DNA of 64,000 nucleotides from NCBI GenBank assembly GCA_919902735.1, contig CAKKRM010000164.1, positions 1 through 64,000 of the forward strand, written 5' to 3'. How positions within the stretch are numbered: the first letter of the stretch is position 1; each line of letters begins with the position of its first letter. The notes beneath the pieces were generated by a model, which did not search any database, was not told the DNA's origin, and was given only the letters and a program-made list of their open reading frames with translations. Positions 9,884 to 20,408 of this stretch are shown here, piece by piece. The stretch is from Anaerolineales bacterium (GTDB lineage Bacteria; Chloroflexota; Anaerolineae; Anaerolineales; Villigracilaceae). The position numbers were made by a program, and so were the translations under genes.

Positions 9884-10999
9884 ATGGATTGGACAATCTG
9901 GCTTGAATGGGTTTTAAAAGGTTTTATCCTGTGCCTGATCCTGCTGACAGGTTTTGCATACCTGACCTGGTACGAACGCCGCGCATTGGCGCGCATTCAG
10001 ATCCGTGTGGGGCCGAATCGCGCGGGGCCGCAGGGGTTGCTGCAACCGATTGCGGATGCAGTAAAGTTGATCTTTAAGGAAGAGCTTACGCCTGCGCGAG
10101 TTTATAAAGTTGTGTTCATCCTTGCGCCTGTGTTGACCGTTGTGCCTTCGCTCATTCTTGCGGCGGTGATCCCCCTCGGCACATCCTTCAATTTGTTTGG
10201 ACGCGAGATTACCCTGTTCATTGCAGATGTGAACGTGGGCGTGCTGTATATCATGTCGATTGCTTCGATTGCGGTATACGGCATTGTGCTGGCGGGCTGG
10301 TCGAGCAATAACAAGTATGCCATGCTCGGCGGGATCCGTTCCTCGGCGCAAATGATCTCGTATGAATTGACGCTTGGCCTGTCTTTCGTGACAGCCATCA
10401 TCATGGGCAATTCAATGAACCTGATCGATATTGTGAATGCGCAGAAGGATTTGTGGTTTGTTGCGCTTCAGCCTGTGGGCGCGTTGATCTTTTGGATTGC
10501 CACCCTTGCCGAAGTGAACCGCGCGCCCTTCGACATGCCGGACGCCGAACAGGAATTGACTGCAGGCTTTCACGCGGAATATTCGGGCATGAAGTTTGCG
10601 CTGTTCTTCATGGCGGAATACCAGAAGATGATCGTGGTCTGCATGATTATGGCAACCCTGTTTTTTGGCGGCTACCTCGGCCCATTTGTAGACAAGTTCC
10701 CCTTGCTTGGACCCGTTTATTTGTTTGCCAAGGTGATCGTTCTGCTCTTTTTGATGATCTGGGTGCGCGCCACCTGGCCGCGGATTCGGTATGACCGTTT
10801 GATGTCGTTTGGCTGGAAGATTCTGCTGCCGCTCGCGCTGGCGGTGGCCTTTATCACTGCCACTGGAATTTTACTGGCAGACTTGTACAAAAATCAGTTG
10901 TACATGTGGAGCATCCCTGTGCTTTCCATTGCCAGTTTACTGGTTGCCGTTGCTTTTATTTATCGTGACCTGAGGAGAAAATCCCATGGGCGTATTTGA
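9884..10999 (+). CDS. nuoH: NADH-quinone oxidoreductase subunit H
   Basis: [59 protein letters not shown]. Confidence 0.98.
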   Translation: MDWTIWLEWVLKGFILCLILLTGFAYLTWYERRALARIQIRVGPNRAGPQGLLQPIADAVKLIFKEELTPARVYKVVFILAPVLTVVPSLILAAVIPLGTSFNLFGREITLFIADVNVGVLYIMSIASIAVYGIVLAGWSSNNKYAMLGGIRSSAQMISYELTLGLSFVTAIIMGNSMNLIDIVNAQKDLWFVALQPVGALIFWIATLAEVNRAPFDMPDAEQELTAGFHAEYSGMKFALFFMAEYQKMIVVCMIMATLFFGGYLGPFVDKFPLLGPVYLFAKVIVLLFLMIWVRATWPRIRYDRLMSFGWKILLPLALAVAFITATGILLADLYKNQLYMWSIPVLSIASLLVAVAFIYRDLRRKSHGRI

Positions 11000-11507
11000 T
11001 CCCATTATCGAACTCTCGAAAGGTCTGGGCGAAACGCTGCGCTCTTTCCTCTTCGAGAAGACCGTCACCTATCAGTATCCTGAAGAGAAGCGACCCGTCC
11101 GTCCGCGCTTCCGTGGGCGGCATGTCTTGAAGCGCTACGAAAATGGCCTTGAAAAATGCATTGGATGTTCGCTCTGCGCCGCCGCCTGCCCTGCGGATGC
11201 GATCTTCGTGGAATCCTCCGAGAACACGGATGAAAAACGCTTCTCGCCCGGCGAGCGGTATGCTTCTACTTACGAGATCAATATGCTGCGCTGTATCTAT
11301 TGCGGCTTTTGCGAAGATGCCTGCCCGACCGAGGCCATTGTGCTGGGCGACAATTACGAGCTTTCGTTTACCGACCGCCGACAGGCCATCTACCCCAAAG
11401 AGATGCTGCTTGAAGCCGTCCCCACGGTGGAGATGACCACTCCGCGCAAGGTGGAGCCTGGTGTGTTCAAGCGCTCTGTGCCGGAAATGCATGATCCTAG
11501 AGACTAG
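10986..11507 (+). CDS. nuoI: NADH-quinone oxidoreductase subunit I
   Basis: Two 4Fe-4S motifs [16 protein letters not shown] and [16 protein letters not shown]. Confidence 0.97.
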   Translation: MGVFDPIIELSKGLGETLRSFLFEKTVTYQYPEEKRPVRPRFRGRHVLKRYENGLEKCIGCSLCAAACPADAIFVESSENTDEKRFSPGERYASTYEINMLRCIYCGFCEDACPTEAIVLGDNYELSFTDRRQAIYPKEMLLEAVPTVEMTTPRKVEPGVFKRSVPEMHDPRD

Positions 11508-11548
11508 AGAACTAGAGACTGGTCTCCAATCACTAGTCTCCTTTCTCA
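11496..11548. repeat. Foldback AGAGACT-type repeat array
   Basis: CTAGAGACTAGAGAACTAGAGACTGGTCTCCAATCACTAGTCTCC; encodes the final residues and stop of NuoI. Confidence 0.7.
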
Positions 11549-11563
11549 TCACCGGATAAACCT

Positions 11564-12087
<524 letters not shown>

Positions 12088-12091
<4 letters not shown>

Positions 12092-12396
12092 ACACAGTAC
12101 CCGTAGATTATTACGTTCTTCTCTCCGCCGTTTTATTTACGATCGGGGCCATGGGCGTGCTCATCCGCCGCAACCCTTTGATCATTTTCATGTCCATCGA
12201 GTTGATGCTGAATGCGGCCAATCTCGTTTTTGTGGCGTATGCCAGCGTCTTCAAATCTTTCAGCGGACAGATCTTCGTGTTCTTCGTCATTGCCGTGGCC
12301 GCCGCGGAAGTGGCTGTGGGCCTCGCGTTGATCGTGCAGATATTCAAAGCCAAGAAGAACATCAATATTGACGAGTTGAATTCTCTAAAAGGATAG
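12088..12396 (+). CDS. nuoK: NADH-quinone oxidoreductase subunit K
   Basis: [30 protein letters not shown]. Confidence 0.97.
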
Positions 12397-12447
12397 AGAT
12401 TAGATGACTAGCGACTAGATGACTAGAGACTGGTAACTTTCAACTTA

Positions 12448-12565
12448 CTAACTCACCTTACGCAGAACGTCCCGACACTTGCGCCGTACGCCAGTGCGGT
12501 GAGGTTCTCGTAAATCAAGCTGGTTTGTAGCCCAAACCTTCGGGACGGTGTGTAACATCAGTTAC
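12448..12565. repeat. CGTCCCG/CGGGACG palindromic repeat, copy 1
   Basis: TAACTCACCTTACGCAGAACGTCCCG..AAACCTTCGGGACGGTGTGTAACATCAGTTA. Confidence 0.85.
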
Positions 12566-12604
12566 TAATCTCTAATCCCCATTCTCTACTCTCTGGAGAC
12601 TTTT

Positions 12605-14767
12605 ATGCACTTAAGCGAATCAATTAATTCAGGATTTTTCTTCCTCGCCCCGTGGCTGGTCTTTGCGCCCGTCACTGGCTTGCTGATCAATTTGATCTTT
12701 AGCAAGTCGTTCAAATTCAGCGAGAACATGGTCGGCGCGGTAGCGAGCCTTGCTTCGGGCGCGGCGTTCATCGTCTCGGTTCTGCTGGCGTATTCCGTCT
12801 CGCTCAATCACGGCGAAGCGGTCAGCGTCCCGTTCGCAGAGTGGATTCACATCGGCACTCTCCAACTCGATTGGACCTTCCGCGTCGACTCGCTTTCGAC
12901 CACGATGATGCTGGTTGTCTCGGGCGTCGGGACTCTCATCCACATCTACGCGATTGGGTACATGCACGAGGATGTCCGCTTCAAACACGAAGAGGGACGC
13001 TTTACCCGCTTCTTCCTCTTCTTGAACCTGTTCATTGCAGCGATGATGATTCTCGTCTCTGGCGACTCCTACATGATGCTCTTCGTCGGCTGGGAAGGCG
13101 TGGGACTTTGCTCCTTCCTGCTGATCGGTTTCTGGTTCGAGATGGACACGCTCGCCCGTCCATCGTGGGCCAACTCCAATGCCGCCAAGAAAGCCTTCAT
13201 CACCAACCGCGTAGGCGATTTCGGTTTCCTCATCGCTGGCTTTTTGATGTTCTGGTATTTAGGGAATAGTTTTCAATTTGATAAAGTATTTGAAGCCGCA
13301 AAGACTGCGCCCCCGGAAATAATTGTCGCAATCACGTTATTCATGCTGGTGGGCGTGGCTGGTAAATCTGCACAGATTCCGCTCTACATCTGGCTGCCAG
13401 ACGCGATGGCTGGCCCAACACCTGTCTCGGCCTTGATCCATGCTGCAACGATGGTGACCGCAGGTGTGTATCTCGTTACCCGTTCGGCTCCGCTTTATAC
13501 ACTCGTCCCACAGGCGCAATATATCGTTGCGATGGTCGGCGCAGGGACGGCGCTCTTCGCGGCAACGATTGCAGTCGGTCAATATGACATCAAGAAAGTC
13601 CTGGCCTACTCCACCATTTCCCAACTTGGTTTCATGGTTGCCGCGGTGGGCATGGGTGGGTACGTGGCTGGGATGTTCCACCTGATTACACATGCCTTCT
13701 TCAAGGCCTTGCTCTTCCTTTCTGCGGGTTCGGTCATTCTTGGGCTGGAGCGCGGACATCATGCTCATGCCCATCAGGCGGCTCATGGCGATCATGGAAA
13801 AGGGAAGAAGAAGGAAGGGAAGAAGGAAGAACATGGGCATGGCGGTCACGATGATCACGGTGAAGTCTTTGACCCGGGCGATATGCGCAACATGGGCGGG
13901 CTTCGCAAGACCATGCCTGTCACGTTCTGGCTGTACATGATCGGTACGCTGGCGCTCGCGGGCATCTTCCCCTTTGCGGGCTTCTGGTCAAAAGATGAAA
14001 TCCTTTTGGATGCAAGCCTGCACTTTACCAGCGTCTACTGGCAGTTGACCATTGCCGCATTCTTCACCGCCTTCTACATGGGCCGCCAGATTTGGATGGT
14101 CTTCTTCGGCGGGGCGCGCAGCGATGCGGCGAAGCACGCGCAGGAAAGCCCAAAGGTGATGACCCTGCCCCTCGTCGTGCTGGCAGTTTTGAGCGTAGTC
14201 GGAGGCGGGTTAAATCTTCCCTTTGAAGGCTTCCATAATCTCGGTCATTGGCTGGGATATACCATCGGCGAAGTCGAAGGCCTCCCACTTAATTTGCCCG
14301 TTGCAGGAATTTCCACTGCGTTGGCTCTCTTCGCCATTTTGGTTTCGTGGTTCATTTATGGGCGCAACCCGCTGAAAGAGAATCAACCCGACCCGCTCAA
14401 GAAGCCGCTCGGTTTCATCTTCACGGGCATGGAAAACAAATGGTTTGTGGATGAAGGATATTTTGCCCTCATCATCAACCCGTTCAAGAAGACATCCGCC
14501 TTCCTTGCGGATGTGATCGACGGACGCTTCTGGCATGACTTTGTGCATGATACGGTTATTCTGGGAACGTACAACTGGCTGAGTGAGATCGCGCTGAATG
14601 AATATGCCGATCAAAAAGGCATCGACGCTTTTGCCAACTGGCTCGGCGTTGCGACCCAATGGGTCTCTGCCAACATGCGCAAGATCCAAAATGGTTTTGT
14701 GCGTTCATACGCGCTCTCTGTGATGCTGGGCGTGGTGTTGATTTTGGGTTATCTCATTTTTAAATAG
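12605..14767 (+). CDS. nuoL: NADH-quinone oxidoreductase subunit L with a His/Lys-rich insertion
   Basis: FFLFLNLFIAAMMILVSGDSYMMLFVGWEGVGLCSFLLIGFWF; WLPDAMAGPTPVSALIHAATMVTAGVYL. Confidence 0.97.
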   Translation: MHLSESINSGFFFLAPWLVFAPVTGLLINLIFSKSFKFSENMVGAVASLASGAAFIVSVLLAYSVSLNHGEAVSVPFAEWIHIGTLQLDWTFRVDSLSTTMMLVVSGVGTLIHIYAIGYMHEDVRFKHEEGRFTRFFLFLNLFIAAMMILVSGDSYMMLFVGWEGVGLCSFLLIGFWFEMDTLARPSWANSNAAKKAFITNRVGDFGFLIAGFLMFWYLGNSFQFDKVFEAAKTAPPEIIVAITLFMLVGVAGKSAQIPLYIWLPDAMAGPTPVSALIHAATMVTAGVYLVTRSAPLYTLVPQAQYIVAMVGAGTALFAATIAVGQYDIKKVLAYSTISQLGFMVAAVGMGGYVAGMFHLITHAFFKALLFLSAGSVILGLERGHHAHAHQAAHGDHGKGKKKEGKKEEHGHGGHDDHGEVFDPGDMRNMGGLRKTMPVTFWLYMIGTLALAGIFPFAGFWSKDEILLDASLHFTSVYWQLTIAAFFTAFYMGRQIWMVFFGGARSDAAKHAQESPKVMTLPLVVLAVLSVVGGGLNLPFEGFHNLGHWLGYTIGEVEGLPLNLPVAGISTALALFAILVSWFIYGRNPLKENQPDPLKKPLGFIFTGMENKWFVDEGYFALIINPFKKTSAFLADVIDGRFWHDFVHDTVILGTYNWLSEIALNEYADQKGIDAFANWLGVATQWVSANMRKIQNGFVRSYALSVMLGVVLILGYLIFK

Positions 14768-14884
14768 TTGAAAGTCGCAGGTTACAGGTTTAAGGTTCAA
14801 ATCTTCAACTTGCAACCTTCAACTTGCAACCTTCAACCTGTAACCTTCAACCTTCAACCTGTAACCTTCAACCTGTAACTTTTG
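14766..14884. repeat. Heptanucleotide AACYTKC array with inverted left part
   Basis: GTTGAAAGTCGCAGGTTACAGGTTTAAGGTT..AACTTGCAACCTTCAACTTGCAACCTTCAACCTGT... Confidence 0.9.
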
Positions 14885-14909
14885 ACGATCTTGCAATCGA
14901 GGATAGAAC

Positions 14910-16421
14910 ATGGAATTTATTTTGCAACCTCTTACACTCCTGACCTTCTTCCCGCTCGTGGGAGCGCTCGTGATTCTCTTCATGAATTCCGAGATGAAGA
15001 CCGCCATCCGCTGGGTCGCGCTGGTCACCTCTTTGATCACCTTTGGCATTTCGTTGTGGACGCTTTCGATGTTTACCGCATCGAACCCCGACTTGCAACT
15101 GGAAGCCAAGTACCCATGGATCGCTGTGGCTGGCTGGAACATCTACTACTATCTCGCCGTGGATGGGTTGAGCATTTTGCTCGTATTGCTCACCGCCTTT
15201 CTCACGCCGATCTCCCTGCTCTCCACATGGACAGCCGTGGAAGACCGCGTGAAGGACTTCATGATCTTCTTCCTGCTTTTGGAAGTGGGCATGATGGGCG
15301 TGTTCCTCGCGCAAGACTTGTTCCTGTTTTACATTTTCTGGGAATTCACCCTCGTGCCGATGTACTTCCTCATCGGCCTGTGGGGCGGACCGCGCCGCAT
15401 CTATGCTGCGGTCAAGTTCTTCCTTTACACGATGGCGGGTTCCATTTTGATGCTGGTTGCCATTTTGTTCCTCGGCATCAAGACCGACACCTTCAATGTC
15501 CCGACCATGCTTGCGCGTCTGCCTGATTTGTACGCGACGACCATCACCCCGCAGACTCAGATGTGGCTCTTCATTGCATTTGCCGCTGCCTTTGCCATCA
15601 AAGTCCCAATGTGGCCTCTGCACTCGTGGCTGCCCGATGCCCACGTGGAAGCTCCCACCGCTGGTTCCGTCATCCTGGCGGGTGTTCTGCTCAAAATGGG
15701 CACTTATGGTTTCCTGCGCTTTAACATTGCACTCTTCCCTGACGCCACTGTGCAAGCCGCCCCGTGGATCGCGCTCCTCGCGACCATCGGCATCATCTAC
15801 GGCGCGGCAGTTTCCTACGCTCAAACAGATGTGAAGAAGCTGGTTGCTTATTCCTCCGTCAGTCACCTTGGATTCGTGATGCTTGGTTTGTTCGCGCTCA
15901 ATCCTCAGGGTGTGGCAGGCGCCATTTTGCAGATGATCAACCACGGTCTGAGCACGGGTGCGCTGTTCCTCCTCATCGGTATGATCTACGAACAGACTCA
16001 CACCCGCGAGATCAAAGTCTACGGCGGGCTGTGGAAGATCACCCCGATCTTTGGCACCATCATGCTGATCGCTTCACTCTCTTCGATGGGCTTGCCTGGC
16101 CTGAACGGCTTCGTGGGTGAGTTCACCATTTTGCTCGGCGCGTTTGGTTCCAAGGCCATTGGCAATCCCTGGTATGCGGGCATTTCTGCCATCGGCGTCA
16201 TCATGGCGGCTGTGTACATTCTTTATATGTTCCAGAAGGTTTTCCTCGGCCCCGCTGGCGAGATCACGCATCATCACGAACTCAAAGACCTCAACTGGCG
16301 CGAGCTTATTACCGTCATTCCTTTGGTCATCTTCATGTTCTGGATCGGCCTTTACCCTGCGCCTTTCTTCAACATCCTCGCACCTGCGGTTGAGAAACTT
16401 TTATCCGCTTTACCTTTATAG
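14910..16421 (+). CDS. nuoM: NADH-quinone oxidoreductase subunit M
   Basis: FYIFWEFTLVPMYFLIGLWGG; WLPDAHVEAPTAGSVILAGVLLKMGTYGF. Confidence 0.97.
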   Translation: MEFILQPLTLLTFFPLVGALVILFMNSEMKTAIRWVALVTSLITFGISLWTLSMFTASNPDLQLEAKYPWIAVAGWNIYYYLAVDGLSILLVLLTAFLTPISLLSTWTAVEDRVKDFMIFFLLLEVGMMGVFLAQDLFLFYIFWEFTLVPMYFLIGLWGGPRRIYAAVKFFLYTMAGSILMLVAILFLGIKTDTFNVPTMLARLPDLYATTITPQTQMWLFIAFAAAFAIKVPMWPLHSWLPDAHVEAPTAGSVILAGVLLKMGTYGFLRFNIALFPDATVQAAPWIALLATIGIIYGAAVSYAQTDVKKLVAYSSVSHLGFVMLGLFALNPQGVAGAILQMINHGLSTGALFLLIGMIYEQTHTREIKVYGGLWKITPIFGTIMLIASLSSMGLPGLNGFVGEFTILLGAFGSKAIGNPWYAGISAIGVIMAAVYILYMFQKVFLGPAGEITHHHELKDLNWRELITVIPLVIFMFWIGLYPAPFFNILAPAVEKLLSALPL

Positions 16422-16422
16422 G

Positions 16423-16532
16423 GTTGAAGATTGGAAGGTTTAAAGTTGAAGGTTTAAACCTGCAACCTAAAACCTGCAACCTAAAACCTGTAACCTGCAA
16501 CTTGTAACCTGCAACTTGTAACCTGCAACTTT
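16423..16532. repeat. Heptanucleotide AACCTGC/AACCTAA array with inverted left part
   Basis: GGTTGAAGATTGGAAGGTTTAAAGTTGAAGGTTTAAACCTGCAACCTAAAACCTGCAACC... Confidence 0.9.
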
Positions 16533-16544
16533 TTCGGAGCGTTC

Positions 16545-17987
16545 ATGACGCAACCTCAATTTACAGACTTCTACACAATTCTCCCGTTCACCATCCTCGT
16601 TGTATGGGCATGTTTGCTTTTGCTTGCAGACCTCTTCATTCCAAGAGGCCGCAAAGGCATTACAGCCTTCCTCGCGGCGTTTGGTTTGGCGGGGACAATG
16701 GGATATACCATCACGCAGGTTGGCCTTTCGAGCATTGGCTTCAACGGCATGGTCACCCTGGATGGTTTCTCCACCTTTGCGAACATCCTGCTGATCATCA
16801 GCGGTTTGTTCGGCATTGCCCTCGCGTATGGATATACCCAGCGCATGGGCATTGAACGCGGCGAATACTACACCCTCCTGCTCTTCAGCGTCAGCGGCAT
16901 GATGCTCATGGCCCAAGCTGCTGACCTTATCATCGTCTTCCTCGCGCTTGAGTTGCTATCCATCCCATTGTACGTTCTCGCTGCTTTCAACCGCAAAACG
17001 CAATCGGAAGAAGCGGGCGTCAAATACTTTTTGCTCGGCGCATTTGCCACTGGATTTGTAGTCTACGGCACCGCTCTCGTCTACGGCGCGACGGGGGTTA
17101 CATCTTTGAGTGGCATCTTCTTCGCCGCCTCAAACGGGACCTCCGGCCTGCTCCTGTCCATTGGGGCTGCTCTCATCCTTGTCGGATTCGGTTTCAAGGT
17201 TGCGGCGGTTCCTTTCCACATGTGGACTCCCGATGTGTATCAGGGCGCTCCCACTTCGGTGACAGCGTTCATGTCTTCGGGCGCGAAGATTGCGGGTTTC
17301 GTCGCATTGATGCGCGTGTTCGCCACAGCCTTCCCTTCCATCTCCGCAGATATGACGGGCATCCTCTGGGCCATGTCTGCTTTGACGATGATCGTCGGTA
17401 ACTTTGTTGCCATTTCACAAACCAATATCAAACGCTTGCTGGCGTACTCTTCCATTGCACACGCGGGATACATCCTCATGGCTTTTGTCCCCTACGGCAA
17501 CAAGGATGTTGTCTCCATCTCCATCGCCGCTGGCTTGTTCTACCTGCTAACCTATGTGCTGACGAATTTCGGGGCATGGGCCGTCGTGATGACTTTGGAA
17601 AAGGCCGAAGGCAAGGGACTTGAGATTAGCGATTACTCGGGCCTTGCAAAGAAATATCCCGCCCTCGCCGCCGCCATGGCAGTGTTCATGCTTTCGTTCA
17701 TTGGCTTCCCGCCCACGCTTGGCATGGTCGGCAAGTTCTACCTCTTCCGCGCCGTCATTGCAGGCGGATTTAACGGCCTTGCAGTGATCGGCGTAGTAAC
17801 GTCACTCATCTCTGCTTACTATTATTTGCGCGTCGTCGTCAACATGTACATGCGTGAAGGCGACCCTACCATCGAGCAGGACCCCGGCCTGTCATTCACC
17901 GCCACATGTACAGCGGTTGCCACCGTGGCGCTAAGTTTTGTCCCGCAGTGGTTGTTCCTGCTGGCAAGCACGGCATTGCTAAGATAA
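16545..17987 (+). CDS. nuoN: NADH-quinone oxidoreductase subunit N
   Basis: FLALELLSIPLYVLAAFNR..VPFHMWTPDVYQGAPTSVTAFMSSGAK. Confidence 0.97.
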   Translation: MTQPQFTDFYTILPFTILVVWACLLLLADLFIPRGRKGITAFLAAFGLAGTMGYTITQVGLSSIGFNGMVTLDGFSTFANILLIISGLFGIALAYGYTQRMGIERGEYYTLLLFSVSGMMLMAQAADLIIVFLALELLSIPLYVLAAFNRKTQSEEAGVKYFLLGAFATGFVVYGTALVYGATGVTSLSGIFFAASNGTSGLLLSIGAALILVGFGFKVAAVPFHMWTPDVYQGAPTSVTAFMSSGAKIAGFVALMRVFATAFPSISADMTGILWAMSALTMIVGNFVAISQTNIKRLLAYSSIAHAGYILMAFVPYGNKDVVSISIAAGLFYLLTYVLTNFGAWAVVMTLEKAEGKGLEISDYSGLAKKYPALAAAMAVFMLSFIGFPPTLGMVGKFYLFRAVIAGGFNGLAVIGVVTSLISAYYYLRVVVNMYMREGDPTIEQDPGLSFTATCTAVATVALSFVPQWLFLLASTALLR

Positions 17988-18041
17988 TTTATTGACAGTC
18001 ATTTTCTTTGCGGTATAATACCGTCCGCAAGTTTAAAGAAT

Positions 18042-18116
18042 GGCTCCGTAGCTCAATGGCAGAGCAGTTGCCTCTTAAGCAATTGGTTGAGGGTTCGAAT
18101 CCCCCCGGAGTCACCA
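18042..18116 (+). tRNA. tRNA-Lys (anticodon CTT), CCA encoded
   Basis: GGCTCCG acceptor pairing CGGAGTC, anticodon loop CTCTTAA, TTCGAAT loop, 3' ACCA. Confidence 0.95.
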
Positions 18117-18117
18117 C

Positions 18118-18147
18118 AAAAAACATCCCATTCAGGGATGTTTTTTT
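18118..18147 (+). terminator. Intrinsic terminator after tRNA
   Basis: AAAAAACATCCC-ATTCA-GGGATGTTTTTTT. Confidence 0.85.
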
Positions 18148-18148
18148 G

Positions 18149-18264
18149 TAACTGATATTATGCACGTCCCGACACTTGCGCCATAAGCCAGTGCGGCGAG
18201 GTTTGGGTGAAAAGCAAACCTTTTTACGGAAACCTTCGGGACGTTTCGCGCAAGGTGAGTTTAC
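18149..18264. repeat. CGTCCCG/CGGGACG palindromic repeat, copy 2
   Basis: GTAACTGATATTATGCACGTCCCGACACTTGCGCC..AAACCTTCGGGACGTTTCGCGCAAGGTGAGTTTAC; right end supplies the DUF554 stop codon. Confidence 0.85.
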
Positions 18265-18962
18265 AACTTCCCCAACACCCACACGATCAACGGCGCAACC
18301 GCCAGCGCAGGCAGGAAATTCCCCACGCGGATTTTCTTGATCTCCAGCAAATTGCTGATCGCCAGCCCAACCAAAATCACGCCGCCAGCAGCCGTCATTT
18401 CATTCATCATCGCATCGGTGACAATAGCGCTAAGCTGCCCGGCCAGCAGGCTGATTCCACCCTGATAAACAAGGATGATGATTGAGGAGAACAGCACGCC
18501 AACTCCAAGCGTGGATGCGAACGCAATGGACGCGAATCCATCCAATGTGGATTTCACAGCCAGCAGGTTGTAATCCCCCGTCAACCCATCCTGGATCGAG
18601 CCGAGGATCGCCATCGGACCGATGCAATACAACAGTGACGAGACCATAAATCCACGCACGAAGCGGGAGCCTGCGCCTGTCTCTGCATCCTGCGAAAAGC
18701 GTTTTTCGAGGGTCTCACCAAAGGCTTGCAGCCAATCTTCGATTCCGATCCATTCCCCGATCAATGCGCCGATAATCAACGCGCCCAGCACGATCAGCGG
18801 ATTCCCACTTTTGAGGAACATTTGCAGACCCATCGCCGCAGTGAAAAGCCCCATGCCCGCAATGACGGTATTCTTGAACCGTTCGGGGATGCGTGAACCA
18901 AAAATTAAACCAATCGTCCCGCCAATCAATATGGCGGCGACATTAATAATAGTGCCTGTCAT
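18261..18962 (-). CDS. DUF554 family membrane protein
   Basis: MTGTIINVAAILIGGTIGLIFGSRIPERFKNTVIAGMGLFTAAMG; DUF554-type organisation. Confidence 0.88.
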   Translation of the reverse strand: MTGTIINVAAILIGGTIGLIFGSRIPERFKNTVIAGMGLFTAAMGLQMFLKSGNPLIVLGALIIGALIGEWIGIEDWLQAFGETLEKRFSQDAETGAGSRFVRGFMVSSLLYCIGPMAILGSIQDGLTGDYNLLAVKSTLDGFASIAFASTLGVGVLFSSIIILVYQGGISLLAGQLSAIVTDAMMNEMTAAGGVILVGLAISNLLEIKKIRVGNFLPALAVAPLIVWVLGKL

Positions 18963-18974
18963 GTTTATCCTTGT

Positions 18975-19053
18975 TGCGTCATTGCGAGCCGCCAGCGTTC
19001 TTCTGGCGGCGTGGCAATCTCCCTCTTGATGATGAAAATACCATCGCAATGAC
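18975..19053. repeat. GTCATTGCGAG..ATCGCAATGAC inverted repeat
   Basis: GTCATTGCGAGCCGCCAGCGTTCTTCTGGCGGCGTGGCAATCTC...CATCGCAATGAC; related segment near 53644. Confidence 0.7.
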
Positions 19054-19072
19054 ATTTAATTTCGAATATTTT

Positions 19073-19633
19073 CTACGGCTTCGCCAGCGAAGTCTTCTTC
19101 CCCGCGTTTTGATTCTCCAGAATTTCAAGCACAAAACACAAAGACGATAACCTGTTCAAATAACGCTGTAAGTCCGGGTTGGATACTTCCTCTTCATCGA
19201 AGAGACTCACCACGCGCCGTTCCGCGCGGCGGATAATGGCGCGCGCCATTGAAAGCGCCGCGCCGCCGAGGGTGTCGCCTGGCAGAATAAATTCCTTCGG
19301 CATCTCGATCATCGTGCTGACCTCATCGGTTTGCTGTTCCAGCCAGTCCACGCGCGAAGCGTCGATGAAATGAAAACGCACAGCGTTCTCCGGAGTGGCC
19401 GCCACTTCCGCCATCAGCTTGTAGAGATCTCGTTGAACTTCGAGCAGGATCGAGGGAGTCTGCAGCGTCCCCTTTGGGGAAGGCGCGGCACATTGCGCGC
19501 GGGCAAGTCCCAACGCGGCGGATGCTTCGTCCAGCGCGCCAAGCGCTTCCATGCGAACATGATATTTCGGGACGCGGCCCCCGCCAAGCAAGCCTGTCGT
19601 GCCATCGTCGCCTTTTGCAGTATAAAAAGTCAT
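19073..19633 (-). CDS. Cob(I)yrinic acid a,c-diamide adenosyltransferase (PduO type)
   Basis: FYTAKGDDGTTGLLGGGRVPKYHVRMEALGALDEASAALGLAR; EFILPGDTLGGAALSMARAIIRRAERRVV. Confidence 0.93.
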   Translation of the reverse strand: MTFYTAKGDDGTTGLLGGGRVPKYHVRMEALGALDEASAALGLARAQCAAPSPKGTLQTPSILLEVQRDLYKLMAEVAATPENAVRFHFIDASRVDWLEQQTDEVSTMIEMPKEFILPGDTLGGAALSMARAIIRRAERRVVSLFDEEEVSNPDLQRYLNRLSSLCFVLEILENQNAGKKTSLAKP

Positions 19634-19679
19634 GCGCGCATTATAACCACTTTACAGACGACTCGCTTATAATTTTCGA

Positions 19680-20303
19680 ATGCTTATTTCCATTCACGAA
19701 GAAATGACCCGCGAAGCCCTGCGCGCCCATACCAGCCCGCGCGCGCTTGAAGTTATCATCGCCGCGAATTGCAAACAGGATTCTCTGCGCGGGCTGATCG
19801 GCCACGACGAATTTCACTACGATAACAACGCCATCGAAAAAAGCAACCGCTACATCAACGAACAGCGCGGCTATGTGCTTGCCACGCTGATGTCTCGCGG
19901 CATCCTCTCTGCGTGGATCGCGTTTGGGAGATTGATTCACACCGCGCAGGATTTCTACGCCCATACGAATTACATCTCGATGTGGTTAAGCCAACACGAA
20001 GGCACGCCTCTTTCCCCGCTCGAAATTGATCCTGTTCAAAAGGACATTCTCCGCAGCCCCAGCCTTCACTCTGGAAAAATCTACCTCCCGATGGACGCGC
20101 TCTATTTCATCCCAGCCTTGCGTGAGTTTTCGTTAAAACTTTTACCGCGCGACTCGCACGGACACATGAACCTCGACTCTCCGCAACAAGGCCCGAACTT
20201 CGCCTACGCCCGCGCCGCCGCCGTCAAACGCACGCAGCATGAATTTGGCATTCTGCAAAAATTACTTACGCCGGATATGCTTGAACGCTTTGTGGATAAG
20301 TAA
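19680..20303 (+). CDS. Putative zinc-dependent phospholipase C / HET-C-like protein
   Basis: IHEEMTREAL..HDEFHYDN..GRLIHTAQDFYAHTNYISMW His/Asp pattern. Confidence 0.5.
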   Translation: MLISIHEEMTREALRAHTSPRALEVIIAANCKQDSLRGLIGHDEFHYDNNAIEKSNRYINEQRGYVLATLMSRGILSAWIAFGRLIHTAQDFYAHTNYISMWLSQHEGTPLSPLEIDPVQKDILRSPSLHSGKIYLPMDALYFIPALREFSLKLLPRDSHGHMNLDSPQQGPNFAYARAAAVKRTQHEFGILQKLLTPDMLERFVDK

Positions 20304-20352
20304 AGTCAGAGGGTGCGTCGTGCTCACGCTTCGACTACGAGCGGGAATTATT

Positions 20353-20395
20353 CGTCCTGAGCGGAGCGAGTGCTTGTCGAGCGAAGTCGAAGGAC
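20353..20395. repeat. GTCCTGAGC..GTCGAAGGAC repeat
   Basis: CGTCCTGAGCGGAGCGAGTGCTTGTCGAGCGAAGTCGAAGGAC; related copies 52099, 54449, 58171. Confidence 0.75.
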
Positions 20396-20408
20396 AGGGG
20401 TTATAGAT

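Noticed and set aside
14766-14884. Possible CRISPR or iteron-type origin
   Set aside because: Degenerate 7-bp units without spacers or DnaA/Rep signals.
14868-16001. 377-aa minus-strand ORF over nuoM
   Set aside because: Composition (His/Glu/Arg/Gly-rich, no hydrophobic core) is typical of a shadow ORF opposite a membrane-protein gene.
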